A stretch of DNA of 64,000 nt. Source: Plasmopara viticola. Taxonomy: Eukaryota; Oomycota; Peronosporomycetes; Peronosporales; Peronosporaceae. The stretch lies in NCBI GenBank assembly GCA_001695595.3, contig MBPM02000097.1:62001-126000 (forward strand), given 5' to 3'. Numbering within the stretch: the first letter of the stretch is position 1; each line of letters begins with the position of its first letter. Positions 24,901 through 34,926 of this stretch are shown one piece after another. The notes under the pieces were generated by a model. It ran no database searches, was not told the DNA's origin, and saw nothing but the letters and a program-made list of their open reading frames with translations. Both the position numbers and the translations under genes were made by a program.

Positions 24901-25695
24901 TCAAGTGTGGAGCAGCACCAGCTCGTTCAAGATTGTTTGCTAGCGCATGAACTTCTTAAGCGGCTTCTTGCTCTGAGCTCAGACCCAGATTTCAATGAGG
25001 TAGCGGAAGAGTGTCGTGCTCTGTTGTACACACTAGTGAACGATTTGATGGCTGCAGATGTTGAGTCTTCATCCTCATCTCCACCGCGTCTTTTATTGGC
25101 CATACACACGCAGGGCTATGATGTGTCGCTCGTTCCTACGTTAGTCACAAATGTGCCGTCTATGAAGCTCCTGTGGGACCACTGGATGGCAGCGACTTCG
25201 TCTTCTGCATCAAACTCTTCAGCTTCTCGCGCCGTAACGCTGGGTACAAAGCCTCTGATGGAGTTTGTGGCCGAAGGAGCGGATAACGACCTTCCCAAGT
25301 GGCAATTTCGACTACGCGTGGTCCTTTCATTGTGTGCTGCCTATCTTTCTGGCAGTCGACAAAGTGCAGCTATGCAACAAGCGCTTCGTGTGGTCTGGAA
25401 CAAGCTACGCAATGGTATCGGGAGCTCAGGTGAACACAGTTCTGGATATATTAAGTTGCTGAAAGAGGTGTTGACTTGGATCGCGGACGCATGTGTCGAC
25501 AATGCGGACCTTAGTGCAGAGCTTGTACATTTTCTGCTCAAGTTGCAGCGCCAGCAGCAAAGTGGAGCAGGCGGTAGCAAAGGAAGGAATGGCCGAAAAG
25601 CAGTTACGGAGGCAACAGGAAAGCCCGAAGAACAACGACAATTGCTGGAGCAAGTGCTGCGTGATACCCATGCCTCGTTGCTGGAGCGGATTTAA
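21907..25695 (+). CDS. INTS2: Integrator complex subunit 2
   Basis: Intronless 1262-residue protein, close to the roughly 1200-residue length of INTS2 in animals. It is helical throughout, with no catalytic motif. The order of conserved blocks matches INTS2: ELYQDEIAAILVQTL early on, then ILKPILTENLLAREVLTFPP, LHGLLCEKSFLRHHHGPRL, LPINPLMVSILLEWIENYV, FPHLFDA, and near the C-terminus THTQ-like HTQGYDVSLVPTLVTNVPSM. Integrator is the nuclear RNA polymerase II-associated complex that cleaves snRNA and nascent mRNA 3' ends; INTS2 is a scaffold subunit. A Ser-rich loop at about 1058-1063 and another near 1103-1112 are species-specific. The start ATG follows directly on LINE debris, so the promoter must be short or inside former element DNA. 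Confidence 0.85.
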   Translation: MNTLDPDGDAIMADTASIAPLSTTASLHSQPSDLLSIVATGELPTLPDDVATCDSNEALDELLTPFLPLLTRLQSSRHACATPQSIFQSTALDATLLRVAKASKCRQYAQVIADLTPSQLLSTITPDAVSAFRRFERGSTTERVMIVLCEWLLAAPGSIDSSELFINELYQDEIAAILVQTLANPRLSTCNESAQTFPSIETIVSRALAVPIGPTLLYRLTVNDPSCIEQLMDAIVTVILETTTINRPMKQQEQDALRSSTSIMDNVRCACVHVAKLSPLYAAQLTEKLSHETTSLQCAAVAFELLTTCTSREDMSVFLYQWLKRNGAPGSALRTYVQQSVRDETSDVVSNFQSVAANHLNRIRCVLLETLASTNVRIYDLSTTLSVCVALQVLNGFQLTEEERLQVLQSLDNLASSSSSSRAIRLAFLMIILLWYPLAPALSKAPGQRDEHIKAAITLSQQGIRSLFQASKASAGPLFVVSAVLFYTKVPALVPFLAAVIGFDADLSVDSGTHAQQTLRAEYLHVFGDVILKPILTENLLAREVLTFPPVERVSTADSLSSGHGQHELTLRALHGLLCEKSFLRHHHGPRLESWLATQVGEQAALPINPLMVSILLEWIENYVMAFEYPIAIAPRRLQLSIIPLQSSTLTKWLTASCLEYAYDSKAGHDYDLNWARGVLGLTYALQFNQRLRQATMVAGSKLSSLVSTSSTASGASSSTALGIGAEVCLHYDLGTFPLRNIVTEVMAHGDQGQAFEYVAPTLVKLILREFPHLFDAAALSVSSGSTLMLLPLASTPQNVQERDLVNSWFRRHRNGSKLPPVRMVQSPISWTAVQMLVLNLQSAPIQVVMRELVVIVDQFLPYAVISSQALATQRQVAAFCSQLASLYTTRARRERGTSLQLLMRLVHALCFSDVLWRQQLAHKHQGGSLQLLTYMQVLEEPFRLISDAHASVFHQPGLLRMLLEIVRDIRVAAHVYISKRDTSLLPAEGTNNSYSINSSVEQHQLVQDCLLAHELLKRLLALSSDPDFNEVAEECRALLYTLVNDLMAADVESSSSSPPRLLLAIHTQGYDVSLVPTLVTNVPSMKLLWDHWMAATSSSASNSSASRAVTLGTKPLMEFVAEGADNDLPKWQFRLRVVLSLCAAYLSGSRQSAAMQQALRVVWNKLRNGIGSSGEHSSGYIKLLKEVLTWIADACVDNADLSAELVHFLLKLQRQQQSGAGGSKGRNGRKAVTEATGKPEEQRQLLEQVLRDTHASLLERI

Positions 25696-25867
25696 GTGGC
25701 GGCTTGGTTTGGTACTTGGAAAGTGTGAGCATTATAACAAGTAATGTACATTTGTACTAGTGGCGTACATCCTAAACTATGGTACTAATTATGAAGTGTG
25801 AAACGCCTGGGAACGAACCGTCTCGGGAAAGTCAAGTCAAACCCGTGCCAATTCATCAAAGCAAATC

Positions 25868-28800
25868 ATGTACGATAGCACTACACTGACACGTGACGGC
25901 AAGGTGTCTGCTACATCTACAGCTACTCCGACAAGGTCAAGCTACAGTCCACGAGCACGAGTTGTGGCGCCGCCTAAAGCCAGTCCGACAAAGTCTGGCC
26001 CAAAGGAGGCTACAGAAAATAATATGTGGAATGAAGCGAGCGATGATGGCGCGAACTTGATAAAGGTGAGTGCTTCGATATGCTTAGGGACTTAAAGTGC
26101 CAGCTCAAGCGTCATGTTCTACATTAGACTCATGAAAAAAAGACGCACGTTCCAGATCGACTCCATCTTTTGGTAAGCGAACATCCGCGGCGTTATCGTC
26201 ATCCTCACACACAGCGTCACTTATCGGTCGCTTCCACGTCGCTTTACGGTGCCAAAGTTTGTCTGCCTAGTGCGTTAAAAGCTACCTGCGAAGAGTCGGA
26301 CGAAGAAGTGAATTATTTGAAACGCCTTAACGCTCAATTGGCATCAAACGACACAATAGAAGAGTGGGTTCGATCATACCAGCTGGAGCGTGGAAAATTT
26401 GCGTCGTTTGCTGTGTTTACCGAGGTGAAGCTGGACGAGGTGCAAGAATGTTTTGTTAAGCAGGCTGGAAGGCCAAATGCGGTGGAGGCGGCTGTTTGTT
26501 GTGCGACGCTACTTAAGATGCCGGGTATCGTCGGGTGCTACACGACGTTGCTCGAGAAGTTGTCTGCAGGGATACAAAGCGCAATTTACCTGCCTGAATC
26601 GGCACCAACTGTCTCGACCAATTTAACTTTAAAGGACTCAATGGCCACTCTTGTACAGACATTTTATTCTCGGACTCCGTACTTTGAACGAGTACGAGAA
26701 CTAGAGAAGACGTTGCTTACAACTCGATGTATTTCGGATGTTAATGTGTTGAAAGATGTGACTATTGACGATGTGGCTCGAATTTTCCAGTATATACCGT
26801 TTGCCCTTATCGTGGCAGGTTTAGCAAAGGTGGACGCAATGAATTGCGGAATGTTAGACCAACTTATTGACGCGCTACAGAATCAACAAGGGCTGCTGTT
26901 GCAACAGCAGAAGAATAACGATATAGTCGAGGACTTGAATTACCCTGTGCATGTTCCACTTGCCACGAGTGCCCAAATTTGTCGCGCTATCACTCATAAT
27001 GCCGCAACAATCAGTTCCAGTGGTCGGGATATGATTTTGTGCGCTATTGTAGACCTGGTGGATGTAAGTTCATTCCATGGTGTCTACAAGCATTTCAATA
27101 CTCATGGGAAAATGTGTTTTTTACATTATCTGAGTTTGATTGAGGAGATGAATGAGTTGGAGCTGGTTACTGATGCGTTGCCAAATGCTGGTGAGACACT
27201 CTTTCGACTTTACCTTGCCACGTGTTCAGGTCGAGTTGGGGATTTATTTGACAGGAATGATTTGGAAGGTGAACTCGTAAAGGTTTTAAGTCCCAAAGAT
27301 GTGTTTTTCTCCAAGTTATTAAGCTCAGATATGGAGTTTTTCTTTTTAAACGATCTCGCTGCGTATCTTACAGCAGCTCAATGGAATTTGCTGTCAAAAG
27401 AGTTTGAAAAACATGAACTTGCACGGGACAATCAGAAGAAGCGGCCAACGAAAGTCGATACAGGAAATTCTACTATTGAAAATGAAGACACGAGCGATGA
27501 ACTTCAAACAACGCCATTGTCAGGTGATAGTTTTCAAGTGATTATGATGAATTATGTGCGTCACCACAATTTAGCTAGTGCGCAAGTGCTGCAATTGGTA
27601 GTCGATACGTTCTTATCGATGCTAGGGAAAAGAGAGTTTAGCCAACTTTTTGACAGCTGTTGGGCACAATTTTCTCTTGATAGTCGATGGGCGAAAGCTT
27701 TCGCGGTAATACAGGATCTCAAAACTTCCTCGGCAGCCAAGGATGCAAATGGCGAGCACATTGCCTCCATGCGTTTTAAAATGCTCAAGAAAGTTTTTAT
27801 GATGCTGACACAAGAGGAGAGGGCCGCGTGGATGGATCAAACAAACGCTAAGTATCCAAGCGAGAGCTACAAAAAGAAGATTGGATGCCGAAAAGATAGC
27901 GAAAGCGCTTCGCCAAATTCATGTGCTTCCGTAACGCACACCTCCCTTGTGAATGTAGATCCGAAGATGAGCTGGCTAGATGCTCTCATCAAATACATGC
28001 ACGACAATTTTGGAGATTTTGAAAGATTAAGTGCACTTCAAGACGTTCTTTTGCAATTCGCACTTGAGAAGACACCATCACCGTCGAAATCACCGCCACA
28101 TGTGCAACCACCGCTTGCATCAGCTAAAGATGTCCCAGATCAGCCAAGGACTGCTGACAGAGCCTCAGTGGTGGTGGCGCCTTCTAACGGCTTTGCTCTA
28201 ATGAAGAAAGATGCGGTTGATCGTGCGGTCTCACCTATATTCGATTATCAAACATCAAGCTTCGACAAGTCGGGTGTGGAGACAAGCAACGCGATTAATC
28301 AAGCTTTACAAAAACTCCTTGAACACCGCTCTGAATCGCAAGTGCTTGAAATTCTCCAGCTCGCACTTGACGTGAAAGATACTGATATAAGTGCTGATAC
28401 TGACGCTATTAAGCACACTGGAGATGAGCTTGTAAAGCTACCGCTTGTTTCAGGCTTGTCTTGGCAAGTCAAGCGCAAGCTAACAGCTGTGACTGCTGTC
28501 GCCGAGCCCATGGAATGGCACGAGTACGTAAAAGTTGGCCATTTCGACGTTGGCTGTCAGACGAGAAGCGAACAAGAATCTTGTGGTAGTATTGGCCTGC
28601 TTCGCGACACTATGTCAAGTCACGCCACCTCTCGGATATCTGCTTCACCGATTAGACGAAAATCTTTTACGCTGAATTCGCTGCTAGGCAAGTACACGGG
28701 CAGAACTAAGAAAGAGGGATACCAGAAAATCAATAGTGCAGCCGTGCCACGAGCTATTTCGGGGCTGATCACGTCGTGGCGCATGAATACCGATCAACTC

Positions 28801-30369
28801 GTGCAGTTTGCCAAAAAGTCTCTTGCTAATGTTTTGAAGATAATCGGAGATGCGTACAGTGAGATGCTCACGGCCATGAAGCGCAAGGCTCAGCAACAAC
28901 GATCTCTGTATGCAACAACACGCGGAATTGGTCGGCCGTTGAATCTCGCGCAAATTGTTTACCAATCTTTTCTTCACAGCTATGGCCTTCCATCGATTGC
29001 AGACATGCACTTACTGGCATTCTCGTGTGCGATCGAAAGTTATCGTAAACAACACCTGCGCGTAGAATTCTTTGCAAAGTTTTGTTTTGAAGAGGTGCCA
29101 AAGTCAGAGCTGACACGTTATTGTGCATTTCTCGAATGTATTGTGTCCGATGACTTGAGTAGTACCACGATGATGGCAGATTCTTTGCCAGCTACCCCGT
29201 TTCCTGTTTCTAACAGCACACGCAATGCGGCGCAGAACACACCGTCAAAACGATCGCGCTTGGTACCACGACCTTCGGTTTCGGACAAGGAGCATTGGTT
29301 TATATCTCTTGATCGCGCGGTAGAAATTGCGCAGCTTTGCTTTCGCGAGATGCGCAAGACGGCAGTGACTGCATTTTGTGAAAATTTGATGACGATTGCA
29401 GCCAAGGGAAACTCGACCGCGATCTTGCCACTTCCCGTTGTAATGGGGCAGGATGCCCAGTCTGCGAACAGTGACCAGCTTAATGTTGACCATTTACTCC
29501 AACTAGTGGTGGCTGAATGGCAGCAAGAACAAGTACGTCGCGAGTGCCATCTACTGGACGCATTTCGTGCTGGAGACGTGAATGGCGACGGGCAGTTAAC
29601 GTCTGCTGAGTTTTCTCAGATCGTGCTCTCGATTGATGCATCACGGGATATGGGCGATATCTTACTAATGTACAGTGATACCCTGCGCCGTACCGAGTGC
29701 GAACAATTAAATGCCGACGTTTTTCTGCAAGTTGCGCGTGAGCATGAGCTCGATCGTGTGGTCTGGCAGGGTGATGGCGACTTGTTTGGGGTTGTAAACA
29801 ATGTGGCCGACATGGACGCTACGTGGGCTCACGTGCGAGGTTTTTTTGTCGGGACACTGGAAGCTTTGGCGCGAGATTTGCCATCCACCCATTTCCTTCG
29901 TGTGTGCGAAGGCGCTGGGTGCGGCTGTCTGAAGTGTCTACTTGATGGTTATGTTGGTTTTCAAAAAATGCGTCGGGACTTTGCAGTCACACAATCACAG
30001 CAAAACGTCACTGGGACTTCCAACCGTCGCAATACGACTGTTGGTGTGTCATCTCAGCTCATTTGGGCACGGTTTTGGTACCTCATGCGTCAACTTTACG
30101 ATGCTGCAGCTGAGAGTGACGGGATTGTGACCCCATGGGAGGGTTGCAAGTACATTCGCAATGAGCCAGTGCCGGCACTTGCTTCGAGATCCAACAGTAA
30201 GCGACGAGATTCGCTGCCGAGTTTTCTTTTCCCAGACACGGCACGGATAACCGCCAAGATGAGCGAAGTCCAGACGCAAGAAGCGTTTGACGCCCCGACA
30301 ATTTACGCTCAATTTGCTTATCTAGTAAAAAATGTGTCCTTAGTCACAGATAGCACGTCGCATTCATAA
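25868..30369 (+). CDS. Large EF-hand protein of unknown function
   Basis: Two exons, 25868-26065 and 26128-30369, joined in phase 0 across a 62-nt intron (donor GTGAGT, acceptor CATTAG), giving about 1479 residues. The N-terminal 66 residues are Ser/Thr/Pro-rich and disordered. The body is mostly helical with Gln-rich patches. One canonical EF-hand loop, DVNGDGQLTSAEF, begins near residue 1216, and a second possible degenerate partner follows about 35-60 residues later (SRDMGDILLMYSDTLRR region). Calcium binding is therefore likely, but the role is unknown. No signal peptide or membrane segment is visible. It lies 172 bp downstream of INTS2 in the same direction. I do not recognise a named family; an oomycete-specific or flagellar protein is possible. 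Confidence 0.8.
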
Positions 30370-30592
30370 CAACTTGAAGACCCTGGTATGGCTTAATTTT
30401 TTTCATGCGGTCTTTTGATTATACAATAACAATATTAATCATACAACTACGAGTACAGGATATCGGACATTTCCTCCCTTTAAAAGGCATTCTCCGCCAA
30501 ACTTAGCGTCATCGCATGTTTATATTTATAATATTATATATATCTTTATTTTCTTTTGAAAGCCTTTTACCTTTTGTTTCGTTTAGCTGACA

Positions 30593-31739
30593 ATGCCAAC
30601 ACATAATGTCGAAACAAAGCCTATTAAGGCCATGAATCCTGACCGTCTTCGCAAACTCATCGACTCACCAAGTGTTTTCAATGACACTCGCAACGTTCCG
30701 CTTGCGATTGGGAAGGCTGAAACCCTTGTCACGTCTTGGAATGGAGAAAAGTGCGATTTTCGTGCATTCGAGAAGCTAGCAGCTCCGGCCCATGTGATCC
30801 GTACAAAAGATCTTCGTGCCTGTGCCGATAGTGCAGGAAAAGCCGTCGCAATTGCTTCTAGCGGCTTGCAAATGAACGATGTTGCCATTCTGTAAGACCA
30901 GCTTGTTGCTCCAGGCTTTTGGAAAATGACTCATCTCGTGCTTGTCTCGGTACAGACCAAAGAAAGAACAGCTCCAAGATCAGCCGACCGTCTTTTTAAT
31001 GACGAAGAAAGACACAATTACTCATGCTGCGGAAATTGAACATTGCGCAATCCCTAATTCAATCTCACTAAAGGAAGGCATCATGACTCCTCATCAACGA
31101 CGGGAGCGACTGCAATTTGAAACGGACTATCTCAATGCTAAGCGAGCCATTCATCGTGCGGAGATGAACGATCGAAGACGCCATCAAATCATGTAAGGAT
31201 ACTGTTGAAAGGGTTACTAGGAAAAAAACGTGCAGTTTGATGAATTGAGCTCGATTTCACAGCAAAGAGCGACACTCGACTTGCAATGTACTAGGTACGC
31301 AGCAGGACGCATTGCAAGCTGAAGTTGAATCGTGGAGACCGGATCTTCTGGGGTAAGATGCAATTTAGTTTGAGGAGTGGTGAAAGTGCTAGACCGTGTT
31401 TTGTATTGCAGTCACATTGGATCTGGCCCCTCCCGCCGCGAGTACCAGAGTAAAAATTCGACTGCGAATCCTCGCATTCAGAATCACGACAGGCTTTTTA
31501 ATGTCATACCTTTTAAACGGAATCAGCAAAGGTTTGTGTTGTGGATTTTTTTACGAAGCCATGCAATTGATGACGGCATTTGTGGCAGAGCCCAAGATTT
31601 GCGCAATCAAAGCACTGGAGGACGCTCCTACGACATAATTAATGGAGGTCACATCACGCACTTTCAACCTACAAATCTTGAAAAGCGGCATCAGTGGCAA
31701 GCGCACCCATCGGTAAATATCCACCGGTATACTCGGTAG
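30593..31739 (+). CDS. Multi-exon conserved protein, function unknown
   Basis: Five exons can be joined in one frame: 30593-30891, 30956-31192, 31263-31352, 31412-31531 and 31589-31739, all with GT-AG introns of 57-70 nt, giving about 298 residues. The translation is basic and rich in Arg, Gln and Asn, with segments RRERLQFETDYLNAKRAIHR, RREYQSKNSTANPRIQNHD and GGRSYDIINGGHITHF. These resemble short motifs seen in axonemal or cilium-associated proteins, but that is a weak impression. The C-terminus is uncertain, because HPS is followed by GTAAAT, which could be another donor leading to an exon after 31787. No signal peptide or transmembrane segment is seen. It follows the EF-hand gene by 223 bp on the same strand. 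Confidence 0.6.
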
Positions 31740-31908
31740 AATTGTATATTGCGTTAGATTACAGACTCAATTGCAACGAAAAAGCTACTTCAGCTTGTTA
31801 CTTTTATTCAATTGATCTAAGCTTTCCAATCTTGCGACGACAAACTCCCATAAACATTCATGCTGTACAGATTCTCTGTGTGTGTAGAGGTAGGTGCGAC
31901 CCATACTG

Positions 31909-32359
31909 CTAACTGTCAAGTTGAAACTCTCCTAGCGGAGCATTCATGACACCTTCCATAAAGGAGACAACCTGTCCTCCACACGTGACAAACATCTTAT
32001 CGGATGCAAAGCCACGTCGACTTCGAGGCGGAACGTATCCATACGCAGCTGAGAAACAAGTGCCGTCGTTAAAACTGGACGGCGGGGACATTGACAGCGA
32101 CGAGCACGTCGACGAAGGCGAGGACGCATATGTAAACTCTGCTGCCACCTGCCGAGGCGAATTGCGCGCCCAAAACTCGAGACGTTGACGTTGAGCCGTG
32201 AGGTGTTTCAAATCCTAGAAAAAAAAATTAGCATGACTTCAAGTCGCCGAATGCCAGAAGCTTCGAACGCACCTGTACGGACATGCCACTGCGGATTTCG
32301 CACGCATTGTTACTACTGGTAGGCGGAGACGTGTGGCGTGTCTTTTTCGTAGAAACCAT
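31909..32359 (-). CDS. Small two-exon protein of unknown function
   Basis: Exon 1 (32273-32359) and exon 2 (31909-32214) join in phase 0 across a 58-nt intron with donor GTGCGT and acceptor TTCTAG, giving 130 residues. The joined middle reads GMSVQDLKHLTAQRQRLEFW, a plausible short helix, followed by a Ser-rich linker and YGYVPPRSRRGFASDKMF. There is no signal peptide or membrane segment. The splice restores a smooth helix across the junction, which supports the model. The family is not recognised. Confidence 0.55.
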
Positions 32360-32665
32360 GGTGATGATCGAAGCGCTGTGGTCTACTCTTACTCTATACG
32401 TGAGAGTCGAATGGATAAATCTTTTATGAGAACTCAAGTGGCCATTTAAGGAGACGAGAGGTTTCGCTTCGAAATAACGGATCGGCAGGATCAGACGAGG
32501 CAAGTATACTGAGACCGAGTCAAAAGGTGCAGAAACGCGCTCGATAATTCACTCAAAAGGTCAGGGCGATCTTGTCAATCGCACCCTTTCGGCAGCAGTT
32601 TTGTCCAACTAGATCGCTCCATATGTAATTGTTTTATTGGTTGATAAGATCGTACGACGTTTGAC

Positions 32666-33720
32666 TTAGTCTCCGTCCGCCGGTCTTACGCCTTCACTCG
32701 TGACTCGGAACGCGCAGGTTTCTCGTGGAAGATAAGGAGAAAAAGCAACTTTTAGTCGACGTGTCGAGTCGTTCGAGCGCGTAATCATGAGACTGACGTT
32801 ATGTAATAGCCAATGAATGGTCGGCATTAGTTCAACGCTAAACAGTTTCGCAATAGCGATAGGAACGTACCGTTGGCTGATACAGTGCGACCACGACAGT
32901 CCCAACGCCGGTAGCATCCCGTTCCCGTTTGAATCAGGATCAAAGTCGCCCGTCACCTGGTTACTCACCACAAAGACAACGCCATACTGGTCACTTAAGA
33001 TGCGCATGCAATTGACCATGTGAAACATAGTACGAGAGCGTTCTGCCGCTTCCTGAGCCACATTGCACGACGCGGTAAGTAATCTTTAAGCGCTGAGGCC
33101 AGTCAGTATTGACAACCTTTACGGAAGCCGTGGATTCTAGTCGAAAAACGGCTGCAACTGAGTCCAGCACCACGAGTTTTGTGTTTTGCTTTGCCAATAA
33201 CATGGGCAGCCTCGCTTGCTATTGTAGCAAGCCATAATGATGACATTAGACCACATGCTGGTTGTTAAAATAGAAATGATGCAACGGAGACCACAAGATC
33301 GATCAGGTCATCGACGGTGTAGAGCTGTTCGACAAAAATCCCATCCAAAAAGTCGCTGCCGATTAAATTAGGAATCGAGTCATTGCGCTTGCGCTTGGCA
33401 CCAACACTCATTATTGCATTATATTTCTCTCCATATACTTGAGCAAGTTCATGCAGTCGCTTGACGGAACCCACACCTTCTGTGCAAATATAGCAAGCCG
33501 TGCCTTGCAATCCACCAAATGATCGTGGTAGACAGCACTGGAGGAGCAATTGCAAACACAGCTGCGTCTTACCAGCCGAGGCTTCGCCGCAAATTTCAGT
33601 CACGACACCGGAGCGAAAGCCGCCGTGCAGTAATTGGTCGATGGAGTCGCAGCCTGATGGCAATACGATAGAGTCCGAAGCGCGGTTTTGCCACAGCTCG
33701 AAAGCTGTCGTCTTTTTCAT
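32666..33720 (-). CDS. XRCC3: RAD51 paralogue, XRCC3-like
   Basis: Exons 33292-33720, 33117-33218 and 32666-33052 join in phase 0 (introns 73 and 64 nt), giving about 305 residues. Walker A is GEASAGKT (residues 45-52) and Walker B is KLVVLDSVA (about 157-164). YICTEG, SNQVTGDF and LPALGLSWSHCISQRY follow the XRCC3 pattern, the last one in particular. XRCC3 pairs with RAD51C and promotes RAD51 filament function and Holliday junction processing in homologous recombination. The protein starts only about 20 residues before the ATPase core, whereas animal and plant XRCC3 have about 70 more residues there, so an upstream exon may be missed or the N-terminus is truly short. The first donor could be GTGGTC or GTCTCC, a one-codon difference. 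Confidence 0.83.
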
Positions 33721-33794
33721 GCGAAGAGGTAATAGTGACGTGTCACTGTAGCGGAATTAGACTGGTTGGCTGGTGCTACTCGCTTCATTTCTCA

Positions 33795-34103
33795 TTATTT
33801 GATTGACCTTGGCTGAGCTTTGTCAGATTGCTTGAAGGAGCTGATGTCTATCCTGAGGGACTGAACTCTAGTGATGGACAGTATACCCAAGTCCAGTCCG
33901 CTGGCCTGATCCTTCCGCACAGTATGTTTTTTTGACTCCTTCGGCCGCTGCCTCGGACTCACGTGCAGTCCAATCTGCCACAGTTGTTGCGTCCATCCAT
34001 GGCCAACCATACTGCTATTGGCTGCACATAATAAGCGGTTGTTCATGATAGGAACCCTTCGCAAACTATGATCGTGTTGCAAGGAGCCAATTACAGCCCA
34101 CAT
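33795..34103 (-). CDS. Hypothetical 102-residue open frame
   Basis: ATG-started frame lying upstream of the XRCC3-like gene on the same strand. The translation has no motif, no signal peptide and ordinary composition. It may be a chance frame, or contain a 5' exon of the XRCC3-like gene, since a GTGAGT donor sequence occurs inside it near 33959-33964 (minus strand). Support is weak. Confidence 0.22.
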   Translation of the reverse strand: MWAVIGSLQHDHSLRRVPIMNNRLLCAANSSMVGHGWTQQLWQIGLHVSPRQRPKESKKHTVRKDQASGLDLGILSITRVQSLRIDISSFKQSDKAQPRSIK

Positions 34104-34234
34104 TAGTGTATTCTACCCTTAGTTTCCAAATACTATCTACTGGTGGATTAATCGTTAATTCTGAGCAAAATTAGTTTTGTTTTTTAGATTTTGCAAAGCA
34201 TTACATGATATATACATTTATGTTTACCCACTTC

Positions 34235-34386
34235 ACATACATTGCTCACTGTAAAAGACTTTGAGCCGAAGTGTGCAATAAATATTTTTGTTTCCGTAGT
34301 CCTCTGGTTTACATACATTGCTCACTGTAAGAGACTTCGAGCCGATGTGTGCAATAAATATTTTTGCTTCCGTAGTCCTCTAATTT
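34235..34386 (+). repeat. Tandem duplication of a 76-bp unit
   Basis: Two adjacent 76-bp copies, 34235-34310 and 34311-34386, both beginning ACATACATTGCTCACTGTAA and ending with TTCCGTAGTCCTCT plus a few bases. They differ at only a handful of positions, so the duplication is fairly recent. Confidence 0.92.
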
Positions 34387-34644
34387 GCCGTACATGGACA
34401 GAGGTGTCAGTGAACTATGAAAAACTAAATGCATGTATGGAACGTGGCGAACGTCGACAAAAAGCGACGCGTATGTTTTTTTGAGTTTGAGCCGTTGCAA
34501 AATTAGATCGTAAGATCGCGCGTACTCTTGTGTAAAGGATCCCTAATCATGATGCAGTTCGAAAACTTTTCGGTAAAAGCAGCCCTTGATTTAGCCCAAA
34601 AGTAACCTTACTGTATGGAAAATAGCCTCCCACTTCAACTCAAT

Positions 34645-34926
34645 TTAGTACAGCCTTGAGGTTAACTCGCGCGCCTCGGCCTTTCCAGTGCAGGAAGGAT
34701 CAGCAGCTGTGTGCTGTTGGGCGAAGTTCATGCCACCAGCTGCTGGCCCAGCGATGTCTCTCGAGCGTAAATCGTCGTAGGATGATATATCTGACCATGC
34801 TCGTGGCTCAGTCGAAATCACTGTAAAATTAGCGTAGTAAAGCAATTTATTGGCAATTCTTAACGTTTTTAAATAATGCAGTAACTTAAAACTTGTGAAA
34901 CAGGAGTCGCGAAGTTTCCCCGCCAT
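34645..34926 (-). CDS. Small hypothetical protein, possibly with one intron
   Basis: The frame is open from ATG 34926 to 34645 (93 residues). The C-terminal part (ISTEPRAWSDISSYDDLRSRDIAGPAAGGMNFAQQHTAAD) looks like a real protein, while the middle is Leu/Lys/Asn-rich like intron sequence. A GT near 34902 and the acceptor TTTTACAG near 34821-34828 could remove about 80 nt and leave a 66-residue product. No family is recognised. Confidence 0.42.
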   Translation of the reverse strand: MAGKLRDSCFTSFKLLHYLKTLRIANKLLYYANFTVISTEPRAWSDISSYDDLRSRDIAGPAAGGMNFAQQHTAADPSCTGKAEARELTSRLY

